A stretch of 64,000 nucleotides of DNA from Arbacia lixula (GCA_963669155.1 OZ022597.1:3149846-3213845), one strand, 5' to 3'. Shown: positions 44,351-58,371, counted from the stretch's first letter. Numbers and translations: made by a program. Notes: generated by a model not told the origin, from the letters alone.

Positions 44351-47190
44351 TAGATTAGTTCACCCTGAAATTAGGTCAAATTCCATAAAAGCAGAAATAT
44401 AAAAGAAACATATTCGTGAAGGTTTGACAAAAATCCGTCAAAGGATAACAAAGTTACGATCTTTTGAAATTTCGAATTTGTGACGTCGCTGGCTAGGTGC
44501 TCGCCCATTATTGTGTACTCTAAAATTCCTTCAATAGCCCAGCTTTTTCTGTTTTGATAAAGATTTTTTTCAGCATGTTCAGAGAAGTATGTGTGGGAAA
44601 ACGTGTATCTAATGATGTATCAAATGCACAAGTGAAATGATGCACAACCAATTCAGAAAATTTACATTTTCATCCCTTTAAAGTGGCGAGTGGAGTGTCA
44701 TCGCTACATGTTGACGTATGGTTCATACAATACTACCTGTTTAAGATGCCACAACAAACTAGATATCAAAATAAAAGCTATAATATGTAAATTTTAGAAA
44801 TAAGTATGATATAATGCCACATACATTTCTACCTTTTCAAGATACCCCCTACACACTAAATATATTTTTGGTGCTCAAAACCTGATTTTGAGAAAATAGC
44901 GCTTAAAATAGATTAATAACATGCGCGGGTATACAGAGACGCCTTGTATTTACTCAAATGTTTGCATGACATAGGGATCTTTCATGTTCATAAATGTGTT
45001 TTTTTTTTATAAAACACATTTCAAATATTATTACACAAAAACTAAAAAAAAAAGAGACATATAATGCACATTCGCCATCTTAACCACCTTGGAACCAAGC
45101 TTTAACTAGATCACTACGTTACCATGGTTACGGTCCAATGGGAGCGTTATGGGTAATGGAAGGGAAGACATCAGGGAGGGGGATCGCTGAAATTTGAATA
45201 TGATTTTTTTTTTTATAAAAGGACATGGTATCGTCTCGTGGTAAGTCCTTTACTTTGGCTAGTCCCACTAATGACGTTTTGTATGTGTGCGAAATTCAAT
45301 ATCTAACCTAGATCTGTAGGCCAAATGCATATTTGCTTCTTAGTTCTTTAGTAATGTTATCACGATGTGATACCTATCTTACATCTGGGTGCTTTTTTAA
45401 CCATCTAGATTTTTAGATATGAAATATTAAAGTTTGACATAAAACACGCCCAGAAACTATAAATGATGACGTGAGTCAGTCGTGAGTCAGAGGTACCTTC
45501 TTTTCATTTAACATCAAATGTTTCATTGCGAAAGTAAATGTACTTTTAGGTGATAAGTTTAGGATATGCTCAGCATGAATGTACAAGATTTTACTTTAGA
45601 ACGGTTTCATGATTGTAAATGTCATAGCCATTTAACTATTACCTCTGCATCAGTAAATGTATATCCCAGACGAAAGTTGACATGTTATTCGCGATACATT
45701 TAGACATCCCTACCTTCTTGAACAGGCAAGTGGGACTGACAAACGCATTTCTTCCGATTCGTTGAATTTCGTGAGATATCTGTCTGACGTCAATTACGTG
45801 TTTCAGCACAGATTGAGGTATTGTCATAGCACCCCAGCTGTTAAATCCATTGCGTTTTCGGTGACAATCGACCACAATAATTATAACAACCAATTTAATA
45901 AAAGACTGCTAAAATGAGTAACACAGTTATGCTAAGCTGAACTAACGTGGCGTCACATTTAACAAGTTAAGTGCCGCATCGAACACAACATGGCATGGCT
46001 ATCTCGTGCTGAGAGTGCACACGTCAATTGCCAAACATGCCTTGTTTTGAGCGCAGGAAATCTGCTCGTCACAACCACTACCATGCTGTTCCTGCATTTT
46101 TATTGGCTTTTATTTGAATCTGTCCTTACATTATCCTAGTGTTCCCTACCCTTTTTATTCTTCTAATCGTGCATCTCCGTTTATTCCCACCCTGGATGAA
46201 GAAGAAGGATATAACACACTTGCCGCCGATGCCTTTGAAGTTGAAGAAAGCGCGCGCGAATTGGAACAAAAAATGTGCTGCTGTCACGACGGTCGTCCGC
46301 GCGCGGGAAGCGATTGTGCGCACAATGTAACTGCGTGCGCTTTCTCCGAAAATGTGGGTAGGAAAAGAATGACGAGTACGCCAATGTACGCGGCGAAAGC
46401 GCCGGTGTCACAGCGGGGAGGTGGTTGGTAGCATGCTGTATAGCAGGTCGTTCAAGTTGAGGCTCTGAGCACTTTTGATTAAATATCACTTCTTGGATGG
46501 TATTGTGGCGAACAATAGCATGTTTGTTTAAAGCTGCTCACCATTTTGGTCACGTGCTAAACTCGCCTGCGAACTCGCAGTCTCTATTATGTAGATTTAC
46601 GTCCGCTGCCCGCGCGCGCGCTTTGATTTAAACAAATGAAAGTAATGTGTGTTTATGTGTACACATTTCACACGCACGTGCGAGCTATTGTTTGCTGACG
46701 GACGGTTTTAACCTGATATGGCTAGATATTCCGATATATCAAAACTAGTATTGTTATTAACTAGGAGTATGCGCATTTCTTTTCTCAGTAGGCCTATGTC
46801 GTATTGGCCTTGGAAGAGGTTTTGAGGAGGACGCCGGTTAAAAAGAATGACAGAAGAAAGATGTGTAATGGGAAGGGCAAACGATTTGACTTCATCCTCA
46901 AATTTCGCTGTGTGTGTCTTTTTTGGCATCGTGGTTGTTTCTTTGTTGTTCATTAGTATGTTTCTGAGAGCCGTTGTTTTTCTCCGTCTCTGATGTGCAT
47001 CGCAAGCCCTCCACACAACCACTCCTAGCTTTCTCTTTAATCCTTTATAATGTCATACACAGTCTTGCTACGTAGGACAGTATATAAGATATGTAAGAGG
47101 AAAGTAGTTTTGGTTTGAAGAAATAGTTCTAACGCACATTACACACTTGCATTATTTTTCTATAAAAAGGGATTTAAAACAAGTCGTAGT
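44351..47190. other. Non-coding stretch
   Basis: AT-rich, with CpG-containing patches at 46240-46330 and 46590-46690. Both-strand frames around 46114-46489 overlap each other and show no known motif. Nothing else was recognised. Confidence 0.35.
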
Positions 47191-47216
47191 TCATGACAAT
47201 AATGTCAATAATTGAT

Positions 47217-47324
47217 AGTAGTAGTAGAAGTAGCAGTAGTAGAAGAAGAAGAAGTAGTAGTAGTACTAGTAGTAGCAGTAGTAGTAGTAGTAGCACTAGT
47301 AATGGTAGTAGTAGTAGTAGTAGC

Positions 47325-47362
<38 letters not shown>

Positions 47363-47420
47363 GAGTAGGAGTAGTAATAGTAGTAGTAGTAGTAGCAGTA
47401 GTAGTGGTAGTAATAGTAGC

Positions 47421-47451
<31 letters not shown>

Positions 47452-47890
47452 ATAGTAGTAGTACTAGTAGTAATAGTAGTAGAAGTAGTAGCAGTAGTAG
47501 TAGTAGTAGTAGCAGTAGTAGTAGTAGTAGTAGTAGGAGTAGTAATAGTAGTAGTAGTAGTAGCAGTAGTAATGGTAGTAATAGTAGTAGCAGTAGTAGT
47601 AGTAGTAGTAGTAGTAGTAATAGTAATAGTAGTTGTAGTAGTAATAGTAGTAGTAGTAGTAGTAATAGTAGTAGAAGTAGTAGCAGTAGTAGAAGAAGAA
47701 GTAGTAGTAGTAGTAGTAGTAATAGTAGTAGTAGTAGTAGCAATAGTATCAATAGTAATGGTAGTAGTAGTAGTAGCAGTAGTAATGGTAGTAGTAGTAG
47801 TAGTAGCAGTAGTAATGGTAGTAATAGCAGTAGCAGTAGTAGTAGTGGTAGTAGTAGTAGTAGTAGTAGTAATATTAGTTGTAGTAGTAA

Positions 47891-47946
<56 letters not shown>
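47217..47946. repeat. (AGT)n array with higher-order period
   Basis: About 730 bases of AGT trinucleotides with single-base variants (AGC, AAT, GGT, AGA). The variants are not random: 'aggagtagtaatag' occurs at 47367 and 47535 (168 bases apart) with a similar succession after each, so blocks of 56 or so triplets have been duplicated. Because the period is a multiple of three, frames stay open on both strands as poly-Ser, poly-Val and poly-Leu. These are not genes. Confidence 0.95.
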
Positions 47947-48159
47947 ACAGTACAGGAGTATATTTAGTATAGAAGTGGTAGTAATTATATAATCAGTTGT
48001 AACAATAATTTAGACTAAAATCACTGAAAAAGATATGAAACAAAAAATTATTGAAACTTAGATTGTGCAAAGTTTATTTCTGAAGCATAAGTCTTTATCG
48101 GTTGATCTTTCCCTGTAATCACCGTGTCAATTTGTTTCTACGTATAGATATATGTCTGT

Positions 48160-48160
48160 A

Positions 48161-48204
<44 letters not shown>

Positions 48205-48670
48205 TCTCTTTCATTCCCCCATATCCCTTCTCTCTCTCTGTACATCTTTGTCTGCCCGTCAGTATCTTCTCTATTTGTTGACCCCTCATTTCACAAACTC
48301 GTTTATTCATCGTTTTTGTGTTTCCGTTGATATTTTGTTATTTCTGTTTATGCTTTTTGTAGTTTCATGAAGTTTCTTTGTCAATGTCAATGTTTATATC
48401 TGTTCTAATGATGAATGCACCCACATGAATATGTTCCTGTCTGATCGCCTCCCCCCCCCCCCCCCCCCCCCCCCGTCTGTCTGGCTCTTTATAATAAATC
48501 TATGTTTGTGTCCTTCTCTCTCTCTCTCTCTCTGCTCTTCACTCTTCCTGTAGGTCTCCCCTTTCTCCTCTATACACCCCCCTCACCCCTCCCCTTCTCT
48601 CCCCCCCCCCCCCTCCCACACACACACACACATACCCTTCCCCGGTCGTCCCCTCGTTCCACCGTGTCCG
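48160..48670. repeat. (CT)n, poly-C and (CA)n cluster
   Basis: CT tracts at 48162-48200 and 48513-48533, a C run of 24 bases at 48451-48474, and a second C run at 48600-48613 that leads into CACACA. Confidence 0.9.
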
Positions 48671-48674
48671 CACC

Positions 48675-49990
48675 ACCCCCGAGACGCGTTTCAGCTGTTG
48701 GCTGAGCTAACCAAGCGGGCAAAAGGAGATACATCCCCGGAGAGCTTCCGGCGTAGTTTACGCCACTTACCCGCTCAAGTGCGATATGAAGTGTAGATGA
48801 AATTTATAATCATGGACGATGGCGCCTCCAATCGAAGATTTCGTTATCTGCAAAATCTAGAAATATTAGTTTACCAGGCAGAGTGAGTATGTTCAGTGTT
48901 TAAAACTTTATTGTTGTACGGTTTGTACCTTATAGAAATTTGCTGTCGCTGTAAAAAAAATACAATGGGATTAAATTGTTATAATTGTTTTAGTGTTTCC
49001 ATTTTAACCATTGTTACTATTTCTGTTGCGATGCTAAACCGTATGAACCATGTTCTACGTTCAGCGTCGAAAATAGCAAAGGACCAACAATATGAAACTC
49101 AAACGGGAAAAAAATCCCCTGAGAAGTAACAGAAAGGGAAACAAACGTTGACATTTATTTGATTTTGTTTCCAAACTTTGTCAAGGTACATGTACCAAGC
49201 TTACAGTGGGAAATTCGTTTTCTGTTTATGTGAATGAATATATTATAATTTCAAGTATATGATTATAATTTGGCAATTAAACTGACACCATCTACTCATT
49301 CCTTGTGTCTCATGCTTACATATTATGTTTGTATTTTGGTTATCAGATTATATTCAACAGTAAAACAAATATTCAAATTAACAAGAGCTAATCAATTGTT
49401 ATTGTCATTTACATGGCGTAGACAACGTGATAAAGGGAAACATATTTACGTATGCAAGGAACCACTCCAAACTCCAAACTCCGAACCATACGTTTCATAT
49501 CTCGAAGCGTTTCTTGTTTTACCAGGGATGATAACAATTTACATATTTCTAAAAAGGACCAGCCCAGTGAAACATGAATAAATTGACACATTTTCGTTGT
49601 AGACAAATGCAATTACACGTAAACTGCTCTAGAAGGATTCGCGTTGAGTGGTCTTCAGAAACATGCTGTCCTTGTACACATGTGTGATTGTACATCATAC
49701 TATTATTGCATAATAAAAATATATACAACATCATGTAGACGTCGTGCCAGCAAGTATGCATGAGATACTACCCATTGGCTTACACATAATCTTTAAACTA
49801 TTGTATTTGTTTATGATATCATATTAATGATCGATCCATGAAAGAGCCTTTACGTCACGTGGGGCATCTGTTTATTCGTTGCTTCTTCTGTGTCGATGAG
49901 TAACTTTTCTTACGACCATGCATGTTCTGAACCTATTTTGGTCCAATAACGATGGCATACATTAAAAAAAAATCCTATCAGCCTAAACCT
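48675..49990. other. Non-coding stretch
   Basis: AT-rich apart from 48690-48780. Frames at 48896-49129 and 49270-49581 have no recognisable motif. No repeats were found. Confidence 0.35.
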
Positions 49991-49998
49991 CCCGCCCC

Positions 49999-50010
49999 TA
50001 CCCCCCCCCC

Positions 50011-50057
<47 letters not shown>
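49999..50057. repeat. C run followed by (CT)n
   Basis: Ten or more C, then a CT tract of about 44 bases. Confidence 0.95.
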
Positions 50058-50060
<3 letters not shown>

Positions 50061-50579
50061 ATCTCTACTACGTCTTTTTTTTTGTATCTCCCCCTTTCTC
50101 TCTCTCTATCTCTTAATAGCCACCACATTTTAACCCCCCATCTCTATTTCCCCTCTCTTATGTTTTCGTATTCTGTGTCTCCCTCTCCTTTTTATCGCTC
50201 CTTCCGTCCTCCACCCTACCCCCCATCCGTCCAGTCATCCGTCCGGTCACCCTCACACCGAATGAGTTGCCAGAGTAAGATTATGCAGGCGAAAAATACA
50301 ACCAGAGAGTTAGAGAGAGCAGAGCTGACGACGAAAACCTAGGGAAGATTCAATAAGCTTGCGCGGTCTTCATCCACCGAGGCGACGGGCAAGTAGCGGC
50401 GTAGCTATCTAATACCCGACCGATCGATGCGGACTCATTAGGCGTGTGATTCCACCTGTTCCACCTGCGAGGAGATCCGAGACGGAGAGCGAGGGAGAGG
50501 GTGGCGAATTCGACACTGGCCGAGGGAGCGCAGGGCTACATTTGACAGCTTATTATCATATGAGGGAATACAAAGTTAT

Positions 50580-50775
50580 GCACGGTGTGTGTGTGTTTGT
50601 ATGAGTGTATAGAATGCGTGTGTGTGCATCTACTGTAAGACTATGTCTCTATGTAAATCTTTCACTATCCCTTTAGCTCCGTCTCCCCCTCTCTCCAAGT
50701 TGAAGCTGTACAATACGCATGTGCATGTGTATGTGTGTATGTGTGTGCGCGCGCATGTATGTGTGTGTGTTTGTA
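50580..50775. repeat. Imperfect (GT)n tracts
   Basis: Interrupted GT/GTAT/GCGC repeats at 50586-50630 and 50715-50772. Confidence 0.75.
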
Positions 50776-51117
50776 GATGAACTTGCTAGCAAATTCCAAA
50801 GCTATCTACACTCGATGAGGATGTCTTCTATTGTTATTGTTCTCTAATATACAATACACGTCCTTTACTGTAAGTCACCCTCGCAGTATACTTAAGTTTG
50901 CCTCGTTTATAACACCTGCATGCTTGTTTCCAGAACAGAGTGCAATTCAGTTTCGTCAATTTTACCCCCAAAATGCAGGCTCTTGCAACCATGATAACAG
51001 AATAATAAGTAAAACTGAGATAACACTGAAACGAACGTCTGAGAAGTATCAGCCATGTTGTAAGGATATTTGTCCTTTTGTAAATCACACTTGCTTGATA
51101 ATTGGTTAAGAGTCAAG

Positions 51118-51268
<151 letters not shown>

Positions 51269-52029
51269 CATGGCAGCGGAATATAGTGCGCCTCCAAAAC
51301 GGGAGCAAAGGCATCTAAAATGGTGACTATGACACTAAAAGGGTTATTTTAGGATGCAATAATACCGCCCTGAACGAGGTCTCAATTGCCACCTACTTGC
51401 TGACATGAATTATGGACAAGCGTATACAGCATCGACAAATTCGCCGAAACCTTTGCACACCTTTGACGAGTTTCTGCACATAGAAATAGATACAAACGTG
51501 AAATAGATACGTAATAGATACAAAAGCTAAAGAGGCGCCGTATGTTAGGCATACAGATGTGCTTACCTCTCTGTTCGTCATCATGGGCATTCACATACAA
51601 GAATAAGAGATAATTTAACCGCGGGTGAAGTCTCACTAATTCTTGCATGAATTCACACACAAGATGGATAATCTCACCAGCCAGTAAGCTCGGCCATCCG
51701 AATGTATACGCTATCGTTCCTCAGCTGCGCTTCGGAAAGATAGTTACATCCAGATCGCCTCGGAAGTGATAGCTCGTCCCATCACCTTCACCAACATTGA
51801 TTATTTGCTTACTAATCGTAAAAAAGGCGCCATTCATTGGCATACATATTGCGTTTACTCCTTGCGCACCGCTGTCACATTTTTCCACCACCTTACCACA
51901 ACAGTTTTATAGCAGTATTACGTGTGACATTAAAGGGGTTAACTCCGTATGTCCCAAGTGTGCATTTAGGTATCAGTAATGCACATGTGCCGACTATAGC
52001 AGCATGACGCGTATCACTGAAAGGGTTAA

Positions 52030-52085
52030 GAAGGTGCAAATCCACACCTTTAGGGGTGCAAATCCACACCTTTAGGGGTGCAACG
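52030..52085. repeat. 24-bp tandem repeat
   Basis: GGTGCAAATCCACACCTTTA repeats with a 24-base period, just over two copies. Each copy contains an internal inverted pair (GGTG...CACC). Confidence 0.8.
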
Positions 52086-52149
52086 TAGTTGTCTTGCTAC
52101 TCGTGAGGTGTCAACGTACACCCTGCCCGAGGAAGCAGCTGTTATGACA

Positions 52150-52518
52150 AATTAGGTGCCCTCTTGGTACGATTCAGATTTTGCGGGGTTTGAGGATGAG
52201 GTGGAAGGTATTGCCTGGTAGGAATCAAATCATATAGAAATAAGAATGAAAAAGGTTCGACTATCAAACAAGTTAGGTGCCCTTTTGGTGCGATTCAGAT
52301 TTTTCGGGGTTTGAGGATGAGGTGGAAGGTATTGCCTGGTAGGAATCAAATCATATAGAAATAAGAATGAAAAAGGGTCGACTATCAAACAAGTTAGGTG
52401 CCCTTTTGGTACGATTCAGATTTTTCGGGGTTTGTGGATGAGGTGGAAGGTATTAAATACCTGATAGGAATCAAATCATATATGAATATGAATGAAAAAG
52501 GTTCGACTATCAAACACG
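52150..52518. repeat. 121-bp minisatellite, three copies
   Basis: 'aggtgccctcttggtacg' starts at 52154, 52275 and 52396, which is exactly 121 bases apart. Each copy ends in 'gactatcaaac'. The third copy carries a small insertion (TAAATACC). No coding frame is maintained across the units. Confidence 0.9.
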
Positions 52519-52519
52519 G

Positions 52520-53790
52520 GTTATTCGCAACGATGGTTTAACTTAACACGTGAACTAAACCTAGACTGACTTTATTGGACACAAAATAAAACAAAACGAA
52601 ACGTTATAATTGATTCAATATCACTGAGTTTGTCCTCAAGATCAATACGGGATATCGAGTTTGTCCATGTAATTTATTATGTTTTCTGATAAAAGTCAAT
52701 AAATTTGTGAATTTACGCTAGGTTTAGTATGCTTTTTTAAAGTTAAACCATCGTTGGAAATGCTTATTCGTGTGTGTATGTGCGTGTGCGTGAGTGTGTA
52801 TGTGTAGATTTAGGTTTTTACGTACGTCTATCAATCAAATATAACTATTTACGACTGGGATTGCCCAATGTCGCGTCGCCATCTGAAAGAGCTAGACCAA
52901 TATTTGTAGTTTCACATTCTAATGGACAAGTTTAAAAACAGAGTAAACAGGTTCAGATTTTCGTTTCACCCATGTAATGGCATTGGTATGGCAATTTTCA
53001 TATCTAAATAATGAGGTAATATGATAAAGAGAGACACAACGATCAAAAGGAACTAAGAACATAAGATCGATAATCGATATCATCTTTAGGTAATTAGGAT
53101 TAGTGTTGATGATAGCGATGGCCAAGCTTATAATGGAAACCATGATTACTGTGAAGAGATTATTCATATGATGATATGACAATGAACATGATGAAAACAG
53201 TTATGTTTCCTAATCAAATTATATACGAACAACAGTACATTCGAAGTTCACGTTTATATAAAAAATGTCGGGCCCTTGTATTCAAAGCTTCGTCATTCAT
53301 TCCGATTTAAACAAAAAAAAAACATCTTTCATCAATTAAAGTCGATCATCCTTAACAATTTTCTTTTTCATTTTTCCTAGCGCTCAGCTCCCGATATTAA
53401 AAACACTGGGAGGGGGAAAGCTAATACCACAACGAGGCGCACTAATACCGCTAGCAACCAAGACGTTTGAGGGAGTTAGGCGAGGGGAGACAGGGTTGAA
53501 TTCTAATGAGAATATGGCGGCCGGCGTTGTGAACTGTGTCAAAACGTTAATGTGCTGTATATTAAGTGCGGTAACGGCGCCAGCGTTTATAGAGGAGCAA
53601 GAAGAGACGGGATGTGAGATGCGGGGGGTCGGTTGCCATGGATGATGCGGGTGGAAGGAGGAGGAGGAGGATGAGTAAGATGATTTGAGAGTAGGGGTGG
53701 TCGGGGTAAGGGGAGGTGATAGAAATGGGGAGGAAGATAGAGAGAATGGTGGGTAAATCAGGAGATGAAGATAAATATTGATAGATAGTT
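52520..53790. other. Intergenic DNA with a GC-richer island at 53.4-53.7 kb
   Basis: 53390-53650 contains 'gagaatatggcggccggcg', several CpGs and a purine-rich end. The similar phrase 'aataatggcggccggtga' occurs near 38.09 kb. A shared promoter or enhancer element is possible. No gene is visible. Confidence 0.3.
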
Positions 53791-53798
53791 TGAGAAAG

Positions 53799-53802
53799 AT
53801 AT

Positions 53803-53855
<53 letters not shown>
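53799..53855. repeat. (GATA)n microsatellite
   Basis: A pure GATA tract of about 14 units. The Tyr-Leu-Ser-Ile frame on the minus strand is the usual artefact. Confidence 0.95.
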
Positions 53856-53984
53856 GAGGGGATCAACAAAGAGCTGATGGGGTTTTTTAAGTAGTCAGCA
53901 TGTTTCTGATGCTCATCAGTCTATTTAAAAATCTAGAATCTAGACGGAAGACATGAGCAGTTATTCGTTGTTACATGTGTTTTA

Positions 53985-54065
53985 AAATTGTGTAAATGTA
54001 TTGTTTATTGTATATTGTATGTTTTTACAAAAGTGCTGAATAAATTTAAATATGAACTGGAATTT
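53985..54065 (+). other. Possible LINE 3' tail
   Basis: 'attgtatgtttttacaaaag' is followed by a short sequence ending 'gaataaatttaaat'. The shape resembles the 3' ends of CR1-like elements, but there is no coding sequence upstream to prove it. Confidence 0.3.
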
Positions 54066-54662
54066 GAAAAAAGTGGAAGTGTGTACATGGTGAATGGAGG
54101 AGAATTTGGAAGAAACTTCAAATAAGATTAATCATACTAAATTATACAAGAAGGGGAACAACGGACGGAAAACAAGCAGAAACAGATGAATGGCAAAGAA
54201 TAATACGATAAAGAAGAAGAGGGTGAGTGAGAAGACAGCTGAGTGGGGAGAAGAAGATATAAATATGTGAGCAGGAGGGGAGGGAGGAGCAGGACGTGGC
54301 AATGGAAGATGAAGAGATGAAGGGGAGATGGAGTGGGGATGATAGTTCAAGACATGACAATCATAATTGGAATGAAATGGTATAAATAAGAGAAGGAGCG
54401 GATGTGGAAGGTCATAGTGTTCGTTTTATGTAGACGAATATTGGGTGGGAAAGGAGATACAGAGGTTGCGTTAGTACAGCTATGGAGATGAAGGAGAACA
54501 TGACTTCTGTAGGGGTATGAGTGTAAGGGAGGACCAAAGTAATCGGGACTAATCGGTGTGATATTGTGAGGAATGGAGAGAGACAGAATGGTCGGAAGGG
54601 AGAGAGATTATAGGGGGATACGGGAAGAGGAAGTGAGGGGGTAGAGGGGAAGGCAGAAGAAA

Positions 54663-54669
<7 letters not shown>

Positions 54670-54711
<42 letters not shown>

Positions 54712-54750
54712 TGAGAGAGCGCGAGAGAGAGGGGGGGGAAAGAGACAGAG

Positions 54751-54785
<35 letters not shown>

Positions 54786-54856
54786 GAGAGTGAGGAAGAG
54801 AGAGAGACAGAGAGAGACATAAAGAGAGAGAGAGGGAGAGAGAGAGAGAGAGGGAG

Positions 54857-54915
<59 letters not shown>

Positions 54916-54918
54916 GAG
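54670..54918. repeat. (GA)n array grading into (GAAA)n
   Basis: GA dinucleotides from 54670, then a pure GAAA tetranucleotide tract at about 54857-54915. The long frames across it are Ser-Leu or Arg-Glu-Lys low complexity. Confidence 0.95.
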
Positions 54919-55706
54919 GGAGGAAATAAAGGCGTAAAATCGTGGGTAAACGACGTATAAGAGCCAACTCTGGCATGTTTCGAGTCGCCGTGTTTGCCCA
55001 GCGGGTAGGTATTAGGTTGAGTCGCCGTCCGCGCCCTGTGTGCGCATTGTGAGCGCTCGTAGGTTAACACCCGTTTGGCTTCGGGGAATGCAGCGACAGG
55101 GCTAAGCATATTTGTAAATTTTAAGCCCCTCTGGTAACATATTTATGAAGGGATAGGGGGAGGAATATAATATGAAGTGCCAAAATTAAAACACAGCTGA
55201 GGCTTCCTGCGTATACGCGACATTCGAGTACAGAACATGTAGATACGCTACAGTGACAATTATTTCGGTTCAATTCTACCAACACAGATGTTGCGTTACA
55301 TAGGATATATTCGTAACCTCAACTGCACGTCGGGTTTAATGTACATGCTCTACTTGTGTATTACTTCAATTTGTAACCCTTAATGCACCTCTATTTCATG
55401 CTTAGTAATACACAGATGCCGTTTCATATTTACAAACCCCACATTGCTCTTGATGCAAAGAGAACAATTCTGACAAACAGAGCAAAAACAGATCGAAATA
55501 ATTTATCGAAAAGCTATGCATGCCTTAAATAATGTAAAATCACTATTTCCGGATAAAAAAAAAATGGTGTCTGAGTTTTGAAGGTGTGATGTTACAGGCT
55601 CACTTTTTTTTTCTATCACTGTGCATGGTTAGATAATATACATTTTTTGCCCAATTTCATTGTATAGTAGCAATTCTACTTCAAAACTGATTTTGTATAT
55701 TCATGA

Positions 55707-55708
<2 letters not shown>

Positions 55709-55742
<34 letters not shown>

Positions 55743-55760
55743 CTCTCTCTTTTTTTTTAA
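55709..55760. repeat. (CT)n microsatellite
   Basis: CT tract with one CG interruption, followed by T9. Confidence 0.95.
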
Positions 55761-56499
55761 AATTATAATTATATTGTGTGTTTTGAACTTCGTCTATGAA
55801 AGCGGACATATTACTACCAAGAATATATCGGGGGAATTCTGGACATGGACACAATCATGTCAAAGGACTGCGTGCCATAGCGCAGCAAGAAAATGATCTT
55901 TGTATTAGCAAAACATTCCAAACTTTCTAATCAGTGGACAGATTTTCCTCGAACATTGTTTGCTTTGTTTGTAAGACTGTTCTATTTTTACAAAGAGCTA
56001 CTTATTTTTTTCGACTGAAAACGCATTACCATTTTATTTTTCCATTTCTATTTTTTTTCTCTAAAAGTGCTTTTATTTGGAGGGGGAATTGGAGATTCTT
56101 TTAGAAAATGTCATGGTGTGTTCATTTCGCAGGCCAAAAAAAGAATGTGTGTAAGTACCACAACATAATTTATACTCTACATTCCAACAGAATGCAAGAA
56201 CTGAACATTAACTTAATAATAAACGTTCCAATACTTATATGTTTTGATGTGTTATCATATGATAGCTAATTACGTAATTTACCTCAGTTATATTTCTTGT
56301 CAAATCAATACGGATTAGCCTTCATGTTAATGCGGTTTATCTAACTAAATTCTCACATGAATGTGATATAAAAAAAAAAAAAGAGCCAGGTGTAACTATA
56401 TATAGAGAGAATTGAGAGGAAAGTTGGGGAGAGGTGAAAATAAAGAGAGGAGGTGCAAATAAAAGAAATGGAGAGCGTGAGAGAGGGGAAGGTGGGCGG

Positions 56500-56597
56500 G
56501 TAGAGAGAGAGAGAGAGAGAGAGGGGGGGGGAAGCGGGAGAAAATGACAGAGAGAAAGATAGAGAGAGAGAGAAAGAGAACGAGGGAGAAAGAGAGA

Positions 56598-56646
<49 letters not shown>
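56500..56646. repeat. (GA)n array with a G run
   Basis: GA tract, a short G run at 56522-56530, then further GA. Confidence 0.95.
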
Positions 56647-57669
56647 GGCAGACAAAAATACTGAGAGGAAGAAGAAGCAAACCAAAAGGACGTGGTGAAA
56701 AATATGGGATACAAATTAAGTGTATAAACATGATAAAGTACGTCTGACGAATTGACTATTACATCCCACATTCTAATAATTCTAATAATAATGAAAGTAA
56801 TAAACACAAATCAAAATCTATCTAAGTTTACTTTCTGTATGCAACAAACATGATAAAACACGAACGAAGAATTTGTTTCATATCACCGCACTTTTGAAGT
56901 CCCAGAGGAATGTCACTTTGTAAATTAGTTAGGATTTCATGCCGACAACCTACCTGTTTTACATTTTTTTTCTAACAGAAGAGTGTTGGGATAGCAGATC
57001 AATGGATCGGAGAGGACTGTTTTCCGTCGATTTAACAAGTAGCTAGTCGCTGATACGACCCAACCATCTACGCTATTGTTGATATTCCATCTCGGGTTGT
57101 TTGGGTTCTCACGCGACCGCCTAGTGCGCCGGAACGTCGGGGGAGTAGGTCGGCGAGATTCACCTCTATCTCTTCCAGTAGCGCGATAGTGATACTTTTC
57201 AAAATTCGAGTGATACTTTCCACACCTGAATATCACTTTTGAAAATCTTGACAGAATTTCGCTTTAAAACGAAAGTTAAAGTTTGACATTTTATGGAATG
57301 TTTCCATGTGATGTTTTTGGTCGTGAAATAACACGGTAGCCTTTCATTTTTTATGTAGAGTGTTGTGACTGTTGAGTCAAGGCCATACAAGGGTAATGCA
57401 AAGTCCCACGCTAATGTGTAAATGGGGTGGAATACTTTTGAGAGGCTATACTTCTTGTTGAACAAATGTAATATATAATTATACAAATGTAGAAAGGTGG
57501 TGTTGAAGAGACTTCCCCAAAATGCAGGAACTGAACATTATTTTTTTTGTGAATTTATATTGGATTTGACATTTCAGATGATTTGTGGGTGGATCATCTA
57601 AAAGTGGAGACGGGGTGGGAGGATGCGTGGGTAGGGGTGGGGAATGCCCAATATGTCATGAGGGGAGGA

Positions 57670-57671
57670 AG

Positions 57672-57707
<36 letters not shown>

Positions 57708-57890
57708 ACACACACACACATGGTACATGTAAATTAGCTTTCTTTCTCACAAACATATTATGCCACATTCTTCTTCCTTTCACTCGCCCCCCCCTCGTTA
57801 TATATATATACATGTAGTCTTTCTCTCCCTCTCTCTCTCTCTCTCCCTCTCTCTCTCTCTCTCTCCCTCCCTCCCCCCCCCCCCCACCCC
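57670..57890. repeat. (CA)n, (TA)n, (CT)n and C-run cluster
   Basis: CA tract at 57674-57720, TATATA at about 57799-57810, CT tract at 57822-57868 and C run at 57872-57884, in a span of 220 bases. Confidence 0.9.
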
Positions 57891-58371
57891 TTTTTTCTCT
57901 CATTATCTGTCTCATTAAGGTAGCGAGTTGAAATGCTGCTCTGTAACGTATAAATCGCTCAAACGCAGCCGCCTGTCAGCGCCAATAACCAGTCGTCGCT
58001 CCATTGTTGCATAAACAAACCACGTCCACGTTCACAGTTCAGATTTTTTTAATAACCCGTCATCATTTGACATTGTCAAGCAAAAATATCGTGTCAAAAT
58101 ATCCGATGTGTGTACACACACGCATTCGCACACGCGTACAGCTAAAGGAAACGTCGTCAAGCTTTTGCATAATACTGCACAGCCAGGTTTCAGCCCTCGT
58201 ACACACATACCGTACCCCGACTCAGTCGCCCGGCGCCCGCCGAGTGTAGCCCATTGGTAGCTTGCCCCCTCGTAGGGTGGGTAGGAAGTGGGAGAACGGG
58301 CACCCGTCGTTTGGATTGCCAAAGTTTACTGGGCTTATTAAAGGCCGAGATGAGGTGAAGAGAAGCCGGAG

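Noticed and set aside
46114-46489. Overlapping frames of about 100 codons on both strands
   Set aside because: Frames are open on both strands over a CpG-rich patch, with no splice signals or conserved motif.
47193-47972. Poly-Ser, poly-Val and poly-Leu frames of up to 259 codons
   Set aside because: They are the automatic result of an (AGT)n array whose variants are all multiples of three. No unique sequence flanks them in frame.
52030-52518. Direct repeats as a CRISPR array
   Set aside because: The units are contiguous tandem copies without unique spacers, in a eukaryotic genome.
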